Source: Blastococcus sp. LR1
GTDB taxonomy: Bacteria > Actinomycetota > Actinomycetes > Mycobacteriales > Geodermatophilaceae
Direction: 5' to 3'
NCBI RefSeq assembly: GCF_020166105.1
Contig: NZ_JAIUJY010000002.1
Span: 124,001-188,000 of the forward strand
DNA length: 64,000 nt
Shown here one piece after another: positions 24,008 through 32,545 of this stretch. A model generated the notes under the pieces. It saw only the letters and a program-made list of their open reading frames with translations. It made no database searches and was not told the origin of the DNA. Each line of letters opens with the position of its first letter. Positions within the stretch are counted from its first letter, which is position 1. The translations under genes were made by a program, and so were the position numbers.

Positions 24008-24099
24008 CTGCGGCATGTCACCGACCCTCGCGGTAAGGGTCGCGCATCCTGCCGCCGGCAGACCATGGGCGACACCGCCGCCTCCACTGGAGGCTCTTC

Positions 24100-25074
24100 T
24101 TGCCCCGTTTCCTCTCCCGGCCGCGGACGACGGCCCGGGAACCGCGCCGGGCAAGCCCCGCCGTGCTGCCGGCCCTCCTGCTCGCTCTGCTCCTGGCCGT
24201 CACCGCCTGCGGAGGCGGCGACTCCGGCAGCGGCAGCGCCGCCGAGAGCTCGGACTCCGCGGCCTTCCCGGTCACCGTGACCGGCTCCAACGGCGAGGTC
24301 ACCCTCGAGGAGCAGCCGGAGTCGATCGTCTCGCTGTCGCCCTCGGCGACCGAGATGCTCTTCGCCATCGGCGCCGGCGACCAGGTGAAGGCCGTCGACG
24401 ACTACTCGAACTTCCCGGAGGACGCCCCGGTCACCGACCTCTCGGGCTTCACCCCGAACGCCGAGGCGATCGCCGGGTACGAGCCGGACCTGGTGGTCCT
24501 GAGCAACGACCAGAACGGCATCGTCGACGCGCTCGACGCCCTGGCCGTGCCCACCCTGCTGCTCGAGGCAGCCGTGGGCGTCGACGACACCTACGCCCAG
24601 ATCGAGACCCTGGGCGAGGCGACCGGCCATCCCGAAGAGGCCGGCGAGGTGGTGGCCGAGGTGCAGGAGCGGATCACCGAGGCGGTGGAATCGGTGCCCG
24701 ACGACGTGGAAGGCATGACCGTCTACCACGAGCTCGGTCCGGAGCTGTACTCCGCGGACAGCAGCACGTTCGTCGGCAGCATCTACGCGATGTTCGGCCT
24801 GGAGAACATCGCCGACGGTCCCGGTGAGGCGGCCGGCGGCTACCCGCAGCTCTCCCCCGAGTACGTCGTCAGCGAGGCGCCGGACCTGATCGTGCTGGCC
24901 GACACCAAGTGCTGCGAGCAGTCGGCGGCGACCGTCGCGCAGCGGCCCGCCTTCGCCACGGTGCCCGCCGTGACCGAGCGCCGCGTGCTTGAGGCCGACG
25001 ACGACATCGCCTCCCGCTGGGGTCCGCGGATCGCGGACTTCGCCGAAGCCGTCGCCGAGTCCCTCCAGGGCTGA
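24100..25074 (+). CDS. btuF: Cobalamin ABC transporter substrate-binding lipoprotein
   Basis: 324 residues from TTG 24100, set by GGAGG at 24089-24093. A signal peptide ends in a lipobox (LLAVTAC), so it is a lipoprotein. The periplasmic-binding-protein type III fold shows IVSLSPSATEMLFAIGAGDQ at residues ~65-85, NAEAIAGYEPDLVVLS, and a late cysteine pair DTKCCEQSA that is unusual for BtuF. It binds corrinoid outside the membrane and delivers it to the permease. The riboswitch directly upstream supports cobalamin rather than iron-siderophore specificity. Confidence 0.88.
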   Translation: MPRFLSRPRTTAREPRRASPAVLPALLLALLLAVTACGGGDSGSGSAAESSDSAAFPVTVTGSNGEVTLEEQPESIVSLSPSATEMLFAIGAGDQVKAVDDYSNFPEDAPVTDLSGFTPNAEAIAGYEPDLVVLSNDQNGIVDALDALAVPTLLLEAAVGVDDTYAQIETLGEATGHPEEAGEVVAEVQERITEAVESVPDDVEGMTVYHELGPELYSADSSTFVGSIYAMFGLENIADGPGEAAGGYPQLSPEYVVSEAPDLIVLADTKCCEQSAATVAQRPAFATVPAVTERRVLEADDDIASRWGPRIADFAEAVAESLQG

Positions 25075-25084
25075 CGGACCGGCG

Positions 25085-26185
25085 ATGACGGCGACGGCGG
25101 GCAGCGGCACCCGCTCCCAGCCCGGGACCCCCGCGCCGGCGACCCCTCGCGGGCGCCGGCGACCGGGCCTGGTCCTCGCGGGCAGCGGGGTAGCCCTCGT
25201 GCTCGCCATGCTGGCCGGGGTGTGGATCGGCGCACTGCCGCTCGCTCCCGGCGCCGTCGTCGCCACCCTGCTCGACCGCCTGCTGGGGCCGCTGGGCATC
25301 GACGTGCCCGGCGGCCTCAGCGGCACGCAGGAGGCGGTGCTGCTGCAGCTGCGGCTGCCCCGCGTCCTGCTGGCCGCGCTCGTCGGCGCCGGCCTCGCCA
25401 TCGCGGGTGCCGCGTACCAGGGCGTCTTCCGCAATCCGCTGGCCGACCCCTACCTGCTGGGCGCCGCCGCGGGTGCCGGGCTGGGCGCCACCCTGGTGAT
25501 CGCCTACTCCCCCGTGCAGTCCCTCGGGCCGGTCGGCATCGTGCCGCTGGCAGCCTTCGCCGGTGCCCTGCTGGGCGTGGGGTGCGCACTGGCCCTCGGC
25601 GCGGTCACCGGCGGCTCGCACGGTCCCACCTTGCTGCTGGCCGGCATCGCCGTCGCCGCGTTCCTCTCCGCGGGCCAGACCCTGGTCCAGCAGAAGAACA
25701 CCGACGACCTGCGCGAGATCTACGGCTGGCTGCTCGGGCAGCTCGGCAAGGCCCAGTGGTCCGACGTCCTGGTCGTGCTCCCGTACCTCGGCGCCTCCTG
25801 CCTGGTCCTGCTGCTCTGCGGCCGCGCGCTCGACGTGCTCGCCGTGGGCGACGACGAGGCCTCGTCGCTGGGTGTCCACCCAGGTCGGCTCCGCCTGCTG
25901 GTGATCGTGGCCGCGTCACTGGCCACCGCGTCCGCGGTCGCGGTCAGCGGTCTCATCGGCTTCGTCGGCCTGGTGGTGCCGCACATCGCCCGCCGCTTCG
26001 TCGGCGGCTCGAACGCCCGGCTGCTGCCGGTGTCGCTGCTCATCGGCGGCGCGTTCCTCGTCCTGACCGACGTCGTCGCCCGTGTGGTGATCGCGCCCGC
26101 CGAGCTGCCGATCGGCGTGGTCACCGCCTTCATCGGGGCGCCGTTCTTCGCGGGCCTGCTGTGGATCGGAGCGCGGCAGCGGTGA
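25085..26185 (+). CDS. btuC: Cobalamin ABC transporter permease (FecCD family)
   Basis: 366 residues from ATG 25085, ten bases after the btuF stop. FecCD motifs include LRLPRVLLAALVGAGLAIAG, AYQGVFRNPLADPYLLG, GSHGPTLLLAGIAV, GLIGFVGLVVPHIARRFVG and LPIGVVTAFIGAPFFAGLL; about ten membrane helices. The GLVVPHI segment is the EAA-like loop contacting the ATPase. It is cotranscribed with btuF and btuD under the riboswitch. Confidence 0.92.
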   Translation: MTATAGSGTRSQPGTPAPATPRGRRRPGLVLAGSGVALVLAMLAGVWIGALPLAPGAVVATLLDRLLGPLGIDVPGGLSGTQEAVLLQLRLPRVLLAALVGAGLAIAGAAYQGVFRNPLADPYLLGAAAGAGLGATLVIAYSPVQSLGPVGIVPLAAFAGALLGVGCALALGAVTGGSHGPTLLLAGIAVAAFLSAGQTLVQQKNTDDLREIYGWLLGQLGKAQWSDVLVVLPYLGASCLVLLLCGRALDVLAVGDDEASSLGVHPGRLRLLVIVAASLATASAVAVSGLIGFVGLVVPHIARRFVGGSNARLLPVSLLIGGAFLVLTDVVARVVIAPAELPIGVVTAFIGAPFFAGLLWIGARQR

Positions 26186-27015
26186 GCGCGCCTCCGCCCG
26201 GGACCGGCGCGCGGGTCGAGGTCGTCGGCCTGTCGACCGGCTACGGCCGCCGGCAGGTTCTCGACTCGATCCGGCTGACCGTCGACCCGGGCGGCTGGCT
26301 GGCGGTCATCGGCCCCAACGGCTCGGGCAAGTCGACGCTGCTGCGCTCGATGCTCGGGTTCCACCGGCACCAGGGCCAGGTGCGCGTCGACGGCGTCCCG
26401 ACGACCGGCATGCCACGCCGGGAACGCGCCCGCGCACTGGCCTACGCCCCGCAGATCCCGGTCCTCCCCGAGGGCGTGACGACCGGCGACTACGTCACCC
26501 TCGGCCGGACCCCGCACCGGCCGCTGCTGGCCGCGCCGCGCGGTGTGGACCGGCGGGTGGTCGCGGACGTCATGGAGCGCCTCGGCCTGACCCCGATGGC
26601 CGACCGGTTGCTGTCGACCCTCTCCGGCGGTGAGCAGCAGCGGGCCGTGCTGGCCCGGGCGCTGGCCCAGCAGCCCCGGGTGCTGCTGCTCGACGAACCC
26701 ACGGCGTCCCTGGACCTCGGGCACGCGCAACAGGTGCTCGACCTCGTCGACCGGCTCCGCCGCCAGGACGGGCTGACCGTCGTCAGCACGCTGCACGACC
26801 TGACCCTGGCCGGCCAGTACGCCGACCGCCTGGCACTGCTGTCGCACGGGCGGGTGGTGGCCGAGGGCAGCCCCGGCGAGGTGCTCACCGCCACCGCACT
26901 GGCCGACCACTACGGCGCCCGGGCACAGGTGGTCACCGGCCCCGACGGACCGGCCGTGCTGCCCGTGCGGGACGGCGCGCGACTCCCGTCTGGGGGCGCT
27001 CACCCGACCGCGTGA
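26182..27015 (+). CDS. btuD: Cobalamin ABC transporter ATP-binding protein
   Basis: 277 residues from GTG 26182, overlapping the btuC stop as GTGA. Walker A IGPNGSGKSTLL, Q-loop YAPQIPVLPEGVT, signature LSGGEQQRAVLARAL, Walker B VLLLDEPTASLD and the switch histidine STLHDLTLAGQYAD are all intact. It is a FecE/BtuD-type importer ATPase. The three-gene unit is complete and no cobalamin biosynthesis gene is adjacent. Confidence 0.92.
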   Translation: MSAPPPGTGARVEVVGLSTGYGRRQVLDSIRLTVDPGGWLAVIGPNGSGKSTLLRSMLGFHRHQGQVRVDGVPTTGMPRRERARALAYAPQIPVLPEGVTTGDYVTLGRTPHRPLLAAPRGVDRRVVADVMERLGLTPMADRLLSTLSGGEQQRAVLARALAQQPRVLLLDEPTASLDLGHAQQVLDLVDRLRRQDGLTVVSTLHDLTLAGQYADRLALLSHGRVVAEGSPGEVLTATALADHYGARAQVVTGPDGPAVLPVRDGARLPSGGAHPTA

Positions 27016-27078
27016 GCTTCGGCTCTCCTGGTCCTCCTGACCGGCCGAGCCGGCCGACGCCTGGAATGCTCGGCTGTC

Positions 27079-28218
27079 GTGACTCCGCCGATCCCCCAGG
27101 ACGTCCCCGTGGACGTGGACGAGAGGAACCCGGTGGCCCAGGCTGTTCCGCCCGTGGTCGTGGTCGGGCTGGTGGCGGCCCCCGGTGCACCCGCCGAACT
27201 GGCCAAGGGCCTCGCCGGCGAGCTCGCCGCGGAGCTCGCCGCCCGGCACCCCGAGGTCACCTGGCAGGTGCCCACCGTCGAGGACGGGCTGGTCCAGCCC
27301 CCTGCCGACGACGCCGAGCTGGTCGCCGCCACCCGCGAACGACTGCTCGCCGCCGACTGGGACCTGGCCGTGTGCCTGACCGACGTGCCGCTGGAGGTCG
27401 ACCGCCGTCCGGTGACCGGTCACGCCAGCCCCCTGCACGGCGTCGCGGTGCTCTCCCTGCCGGCACTCGGTGCGGTCGGCCGCCGGAAGCGGGCACTCGG
27501 GACGGCGGTGGGTCTCGTCCAGGCCCTGGTGAGCGACGGCGGCGACGACCCCGACGACCCCGGGGACCGGGCGGAGCTGGGGCAGCGTCTGCGACAGCTG
27601 GCCACCGACCCGGCCGACTCCACCGAGGGCGTGCGGTTCACCGCCCGGGTCGTCACGGGCAATCTGCGGCTGCTCAGCGGCATGGTGCGGGCCAACCGCC
27701 CCTGGCGGCTGGCCGCGCGGCTCTCGCGGGCACTGACGGCGGCCATCGCCGCCGGCGTCTTCGCGCTGGTGACCCCGGACATCTGGATGCTCGCCGACGC
27801 GTTCGGCTGGGTGCGGCTGCTGGTCGTCGCGATCGGCTCGGTCGTCGCCATCACCGTCACGCTGATCGTGGGCGCCGACATGTGGGAGCGCCCTCGCTCG
27901 CGCCGGGTGCGCAAGCAGGTGGTGCTGTTCAACATCGCGACGGCAGCGACGGTGACCATCGGAGTCCTGTCGCTGTACCTGGCGCTGTTCGTGCTCGCCC
28001 TGCTCGGCGGGCTCTTCCTGGTGGTCGAGCCGCTGTTCAGCGAGGGCCTGGGGCACGCGGCGCGGTTCTCCGACTACCTGGAGCTGGCCTGGCTCACCTG
28101 TTCGCTGGCCACCGTCGGCGGCGCGCTGGGCGCCGGGCTGGAGGAGGACGACACGGTGCGCGAAGCCGCCTACAGCTACCGGCCGGAGCGCTCGGACCCT
28201 GAGCGGTCGGAGTCCTGA
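27079..28218 (+). CDS. Actinobacterial membrane protein of unknown function
   Basis: 379 residues from GTG 27079. The first ~230 residues are soluble and alpha/beta-like (VVVVGLVAAPGAPAELAKGL; DWDLAVCLTDVPLEVDRRPV; HGVAVLSLPALGAVGRRKRA). Three to four membrane helices follow (~235-360): LTAAIAAGVFALVTPDIWM, VRLLVVAIGSVVAITVTLIVG, VTIGVLSLYLALFVLALLGGLFLVVEP and LAWLTCSLATVGGALGAGLE. The tail is charged. I do not recognise the family. It lies 63 bases after btuD but outside any obvious overlap, so membership of the riboswitch operon is uncertain. Confidence 0.75.
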   Translation: MTPPIPQDVPVDVDERNPVAQAVPPVVVVGLVAAPGAPAELAKGLAGELAAELAARHPEVTWQVPTVEDGLVQPPADDAELVAATRERLLAADWDLAVCLTDVPLEVDRRPVTGHASPLHGVAVLSLPALGAVGRRKRALGTAVGLVQALVSDGGDDPDDPGDRAELGQRLRQLATDPADSTEGVRFTARVVTGNLRLLSGMVRANRPWRLAARLSRALTAAIAAGVFALVTPDIWMLADAFGWVRLLVVAIGSVVAITVTLIVGADMWERPRSRRVRKQVVLFNIATAATVTIGVLSLYLALFVLALLGGLFLVVEPLFSEGLGHAARFSDYLELAWLTCSLATVGGALGAGLEEDDTVREAAYSYRPERSDPERSES

Positions 28219-28225
28219 GGGGGGA

Positions 28226-28255
28226 CCGGTGCCCCACCGGACGGCGGGGCACCGG
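28226..28255. terminator. Hairpin between convergent genes
   Basis: CCGGTGCCCC (28226-28235) pairs perfectly with GGGGCACCGG (28246-28255) around a 10-base loop, between the stop codons of the membrane protein (+) and the alcohol dehydrogenase (-). Confidence 0.75.
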
Positions 28256-28262
28256 CACTCCC

Positions 28263-29447
28263 TCAGAGCTCCGGCTTGAGCTGCACCTTCACGACGCCGT
28301 CTTCCTTCTTCTGGAACTTGGCGTACATCTCGGGCGCCTGCGAGAGCGGCACCCGGTGGGTGGCGAAGGTGTCCACGCCGAGCGGGTCGGCGTCGGTCAG
28401 CAGCGGCATGATCTCGGGGATCCAGCGCTTGATGTTGCACTGGCCCATGCGCAGCTGGATCTGCTTGTCGAACATCGTCATCAGCGGCATCGGGTCCGCC
28501 GCGCCGCCGTAGACGCCGGACAGCGAGATGGTGCCGCCACGCCGGACGATGTCGATCGCGGAGTAGAGCGCGTTCAGCCGGTCGACGCCGGCGTGCTCCA
28601 TGAGCGGTGCGGAGACCGCCTTGGGCAGCAGACCGGCCGCCTTCTGGACGAAGCTCGTGGCCGGCGACCCGTGGGCCTCCATGCCGACGGCGTCGAGCAC
28701 CGAGTCCGGGCCGCGACCGCTGGTCATGTCGCGGATGGCGTCGCCGATGGACTCGACCTCGTTGAGGTCCACCACCTCGACGCCCCGGGCCCGCACCCGC
28801 TCCAGCCGCTCGGGCACCAGGTCGACGCCGATCACGCGGTAGCCCTTGTGCTGGGCGATCCGGCAGGCGAAGTCACCGATCGGACCGAGCCCCAGGACGA
28901 CGAGCGTGCCGCCGTCGGGCACCGCCGCGTACTCCACGCCCTGCCAGGCGGTCGGCAGGATGTCCGAGAGGTAGGCGAACCGGTCGTCCGGCGGGCCGTC
29001 GGGCAGCGGGATGTGGGTGAACTGGGCCTGGGGCACCCGCAGGTACTCGGCCTGGCCACCGGCGACCTCGCCGTAGAGCTTGGAGAAGCCGAAGAGCGCC
29101 GCACCGGTGCCGTGCTCGCGCACCTGCGTCGTCTCGCACTGGGTGTACAGCTGCTGCTGGCACATCCAGCAGTGCCCGCAGGAGATCTGGAACGGGATGG
29201 AGACCCGGTCGCCCACCTTGAGGTTCGTGACGGCCGACCCGACCTCCACCACCTGGCCCATGTTCTCGTGGCCGAGGATGTTGCCCACGCCCATGAACGG
29301 TGACAGCGGCTCGTACAGGTGCAGGTCCGAGCCGCAGATGTTCGACGTCGTCACGCGGATGACCGCGTCGGTCGGCTCCTGCACGAAGGGGTCGGGGACC
29401 TCCTCCACCCGTACGTCGCGCTGTCCGTGCCAGGTCACTGCCTTCAT
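28263..29447 (-). CDS. Zinc-dependent alcohol dehydrogenase, formaldehyde-dehydrogenase-like MDR
   Basis: 394 residues from ATG 29447 behind GGGAGA. It has the medium-chain dehydrogenase layout: catalytic-zinc motif SNICGSDLHLY with GHENMGQVVEVG, then SCGHCWMCQQQLYTQC. The structural-zinc cysteine count is reduced compared with classical ADH. The NAD-binding Rossmann motif is VVLGLGPIGDFACRIAQ. The length and long C-terminal insertion (VQKAAGLLPKAVSAPLMEH) resemble the glutathione-independent FdhA / threonine-dehydrogenase-like group often annotated in actinobacteria. The actual alcohol or aldehyde substrate is unknown. It is divergent from the radical SAM gene. Confidence 0.88.
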   Translation of the reverse strand: MKAVTWHGQRDVRVEEVPDPFVQEPTDAVIRVTTSNICGSDLHLYEPLSPFMGVGNILGHENMGQVVEVGSAVTNLKVGDRVSIPFQISCGHCWMCQQQLYTQCETTQVREHGTGAALFGFSKLYGEVAGGQAEYLRVPQAQFTHIPLPDGPPDDRFAYLSDILPTAWQGVEYAAVPDGGTLVVLGLGPIGDFACRIAQHKGYRVIGVDLVPERLERVRARGVEVVDLNEVESIGDAIRDMTSGRGPDSVLDAVGMEAHGSPATSFVQKAAGLLPKAVSAPLMEHAGVDRLNALYSAIDIVRRGGTISLSGVYGGAADPMPLMTMFDKQIQLRMGQCNIKRWIPEIMPLLTDADPLGVDTFATHRVPLSQAPEMYAKFQKKEDGVVKVQLKPEL

Positions 29448-29524
29448 GGGTCTCCCGTCGCCGAGCACCCCTTCTCGGGTGCCGCTCCGTGGAGCAGTGC
29501 CCGATGGTGGCGGGACGCAACCGC

Positions 29525-30700
29525 ATGTCCGACGCGCGGACCGGCCGGAATGCCGTCGGGAGCAGGGACGCTGCACCCGGCATGGCCGCCGCCGAGCCGC
29601 TCACCCTCTTCGACGTCGGACCGCCGGCGACGCCGATGCCGCCGAACCGGCTGCTGCAGATCCGGCAGATCTACGCAGAGCCGGCGGCGCTGGACTCACC
29701 CCGCGGCCACTCCGTGCTCGGCCGGTTCCCCGACGCCGAGGTGGTCGAGGTCCCCTCCCACTGGCAGATCCCGGAGCTGCACGGCAACGCCGGCAACGTG
29801 GACCGCTGGGTGCGGGTCAAGACCGAGACGCTGGTCCTCGGCGTCCGGAAGGGCCTGACCACCCGGCCCAACGGCCGGTCCGCCGACTTCATCGCCCCGG
29901 GCCTGGCGAACGGGTGCGCGATGGCGTGCGCCTACTGCTACGTGCCGCGGCGCAAGGGCTTCGCCAACCCGATCACGGTGTTCACCAACATCGAGCAGAC
30001 CACCGCACACCTGCGCCGGCACGTCGCCCGCCAGGGACCCAAGGCCGAGCCGAACCAGTGCGACCCCGCCTCCTGGGTCTACGACATCGGCGAGAACAGC
30101 GACTGCTCGGTGGACGCGCTGGTGAGCGACAACGTGGCCGACCTGATCGGCACCTTCCGCGATCTGCCCACCGCGAAGGCCTCGTTCGCGACCAAGTACG
30201 TCAACCGGCAGCTGCTCGAGCTGAACCCCGCCGGGCGCACCCGCATCCGGTTCTCCGTCATGCCCGACGACGACGCCCGGGTGCTGGACGTGCGCACCAG
30301 CCGGATGGCGGAACGGATCGCCGCCGTCGACGACTTCGTCGAGGCCGGGTACGAGGTGCACCTGAACCTCTCCCCCGTGGTGCTCCGCGAGGGCTGGGAG
30401 GCGGCGTGGACCGGGCTGCTCCGGCAGCTGGACGACGTCCTCTCCCCGGCCGCCAAGGCGCAGGCGGCGGCCGAGGTGATCATGCTGACCCACAACGAGG
30501 CACTGCACGAGGTGAACCTGGGCTGGCACCCCGTCGCCGAGGCGCTGCTCTGGCGGCCGGACCTCCAGGAGCCCAAGCGGAGCCAGAACGGCCAGGACAA
30601 CGTGCGCTACCGGGCCGGGGTGAAGCGCGCGGCGCTGGACCGGCTGCAGGGCCTGCTGGTCGCGCATGCACCATGGCTGCGGGTGCGGTACGCGTTCTGA
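29525..30700 (+). CDS. Spore photoproduct lyase family radical SAM protein
   Basis: 391 residues from ATG 29525 (GGGA nine bases upstream); ATG 29582 is an alternative giving 372 residues. The radical SAM cluster motif CAMACAYC sits in NGCAMACAYCYVPRRKGFAN, as in SplB-type proteins. TKYVNRQLLELNP, RIRFSVMPDDDARVLD and LNLSPVVLREGWEAAW are further family-like blocks. SplB repairs the thymine dimer of UV-exposed spore DNA using SAM. The final catalytic cysteine cannot be placed here with confidence, so true lyase activity is an inference. It is unusual outside endospore formers but recurs in UV-resistant actinobacteria. Confidence 0.85.
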   Translation: MSDARTGRNAVGSRDAAPGMAAAEPLTLFDVGPPATPMPPNRLLQIRQIYAEPAALDSPRGHSVLGRFPDAEVVEVPSHWQIPELHGNAGNVDRWVRVKTETLVLGVRKGLTTRPNGRSADFIAPGLANGCAMACAYCYVPRRKGFANPITVFTNIEQTTAHLRRHVARQGPKAEPNQCDPASWVYDIGENSDCSVDALVSDNVADLIGTFRDLPTAKASFATKYVNRQLLELNPAGRTRIRFSVMPDDDARVLDVRTSRMAERIAAVDDFVEAGYEVHLNLSPVVLREGWEAAWTGLLRQLDDVLSPAAKAQAAAEVIMLTHNEALHEVNLGWHPVAEALLWRPDLQEPKRSQNGQDNVRYRAGVKRAALDRLQGLLVAHAPWLRVRYAF

Positions 30701-30846
30701 CAAGGCGCCCCGCCCGCCGTAGCGACATCGCGACCTGCGGCTCTGTCGATCCGTCGACGGACAGTGCACGAAGCGTCACGGAAACGGTATGAGACCCTGC
30801 CCCGGGTCGCCGTCCACGGGGGATGCTTGGACCCGAGGGAGGACAG

Positions 30847-32508
30847 GTGTCCGAAATCAGCTCGCAATTTCCCGCGGACGCGCTCCTCGCGGCCCTGCCG
30901 GACACGGTCGTCGTCGCCGACGCCGAGGGCCGCATCGCCTACATCAGCCCGTCGGTGCGAAATCTGCTCGGGCACGAGCCGGCGGCGTTGACGGGCCGTC
31001 CGCTGCAGGTGCTCATGCCCGAGCGACTGCGCATCGGGCACAACGAGGGCTTCTCCCGCTTCCGCGCCACGGGTAGGGGCAAGCTCGTCGGCGCCACCAC
31101 GCAGGTACCGGCGCTGCACGCGGACGGGCACGAGGTGCCGATCGACCTGACCCTGTCGCGGCTGACGTCGCCGGCCGACGCCGGGTCCGGCGACGCGCTG
31201 GTGGTCGCCGTCCTCCGCGACGCGAGCGCCACGATCCTGCTCGAGCGGCAGTTCGAGGTCAGCCGGTACCTCGCCGCCACGATGCGCGTGACCGCCGCGC
31301 TCACCGAGGCCCCCGACGCCGACGTGGCGTTCGAGCGGCTGCTCCCCCACCTCTGCGCCGAGCTGGACTGGGACTGCGCCACCCTGTGGCAGCCTGACGA
31401 GACCGGGCGGCGACTCAGCTACGCCGGCATCTGGGCCGTCCCCGGCGTCGACGTCGCCGCGCTGCACACCGCGAAGCAGTCGCTGACCTTCACCCGCGGC
31501 CAGGGCCTGCCCGGCCTCACCTGGCGCCGGCAGGCTCCCGTGGCGCTGGAGGACCTCCCCGCCGCACCGGCGAACCTCGCCGCGACGGCGGCCCGGTCGG
31601 CCGGGTTCCGCACCGGCGTGGCCTTCCCCGTCCTCCGCGGCGACACGCTGCTCGGCGTGTGCGAGCTCTTCACCCGGCAGGCCCGGGCGGTGCCCCCGGA
31701 GCTGCTGGACGTGCTCGGCAGCGCCGGCCGGCAGATCGGTCAGTTCCTCGGCCGGCTGCGCGCCGAGTCCGAGGTCCGCGAGCTCGCCGACACGCTGCAG
31801 CGCAGCCTGCTCCCCTCGCACCTCCCGGCCATCCCGGGTGTGCAGCTCGCTGCCCGCTACCGCGCCGGCGGGGGCGACACCGCGCTGGTCGGCGGCGACA
31901 CCTACGACGTGATGCCCCTGCCCGACGGCCGCTGGATGGTGCTGATCGCCGACGTCTGCGGCACCGGCGCCGAGGCCGCGGCCGTCACCGCGATCACCCG
32001 GCACACCGCCCGGGCGGCGGCCGCCGGGAGCCCGGCGGAGATCCTCGCGGCCGTGAACGCCGCCCTCCTGCACGAGACCGGCGAGGGCCCGCTGCGCTTC
32101 GTCACGGCCTGCTGCCTGGTCCTCGAACCGGCCGACACCGGCTATCGCGCGCGGCTGAGCGTCGCCGGCCACCCGCTGCCGGTCCTGCGCCGCCCCGACG
32201 GCCTCGCCGAGGAGGTCGGCACCGTGGGCCGCCCGCTCGGCATCGACGCCGACGTGCGGTTCACGGAGAGCGACCTGGCCCTGCCGCCCGGATCGACGCT
32301 GGTCCTCTACACCGACGGGGTCACCGAGGCCCGTGACGACGCCGGCCGGCAGTTCGGCGAGGACGCCCTCCTCCGGGTCGTCGCCGGCGCGCCGCTCGAC
32401 GCCGAGGCGACCGTCGCCGCGGTCGCAGCCGCGGTGGAGCACCAGTTGACCGGCTCCCGGCACGAGCCCGACGACCTCGCGGTACTGGCACTCACCGTCA
32501 CCCGCTGA
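30847..32508 (+). CDS. PAS-GAF-SpoIIE (PP2C) sensor phosphatase
   Basis: 553 residues from GTG 30847 with GAGGGAGGA upstream. The PAS domain (~15-125) starts LLAALPDTVVVADAEGRIAY and includes ISPSVRNLLGHEPAALTGRP. The GAF domain (~155-300) contains LDWDCATLWQPDETG and VAFPVLRGDTLLGVCELF. The C-terminal SpoIIE phosphatase (~310-553) retains VGGDTYDV, LIADVCGTGAEAAAVTA, VLYTDGVTEARD and DDLAVLAL, the metal-ligating aspartates of PP2C. Such proteins dephosphorylate anti-sigma-factor antagonists in the general stress (SigB/SigF-like) network. No antagonist or kinase gene is beside it. The 146 bases upstream show no certain promoter. Confidence 0.9.
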   Translation: MSEISSQFPADALLAALPDTVVVADAEGRIAYISPSVRNLLGHEPAALTGRPLQVLMPERLRIGHNEGFSRFRATGRGKLVGATTQVPALHADGHEVPIDLTLSRLTSPADAGSGDALVVAVLRDASATILLERQFEVSRYLAATMRVTAALTEAPDADVAFERLLPHLCAELDWDCATLWQPDETGRRLSYAGIWAVPGVDVAALHTAKQSLTFTRGQGLPGLTWRRQAPVALEDLPAAPANLAATAARSAGFRTGVAFPVLRGDTLLGVCELFTRQARAVPPELLDVLGSAGRQIGQFLGRLRAESEVRELADTLQRSLLPSHLPAIPGVQLAARYRAGGGDTALVGGDTYDVMPLPDGRWMVLIADVCGTGAEAAAVTAITRHTARAAAAGSPAEILAAVNAALLHETGEGPLRFVTACCLVLEPADTGYRARLSVAGHPLPVLRRPDGLAEEVGTVGRPLGIDADVRFTESDLALPPGSTLVLYTDGVTEARDDAGRQFGEDALLRVVAGAPLDAEATVAAVAAAVEHQLTGSRHEPDDLAVLALTVTR

Positions 32509-32545
32509 CGCCTCGGCAGCACGTGGGCGTCGCTACGGTGGAGCC

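Noticed and set aside
30701..30846. Promoter with a GGAAAC box before the SpoIIE-type phosphatase
   Set aside because: GGAAAC is present, but no matching -10 sequence at proper spacing was convincing.
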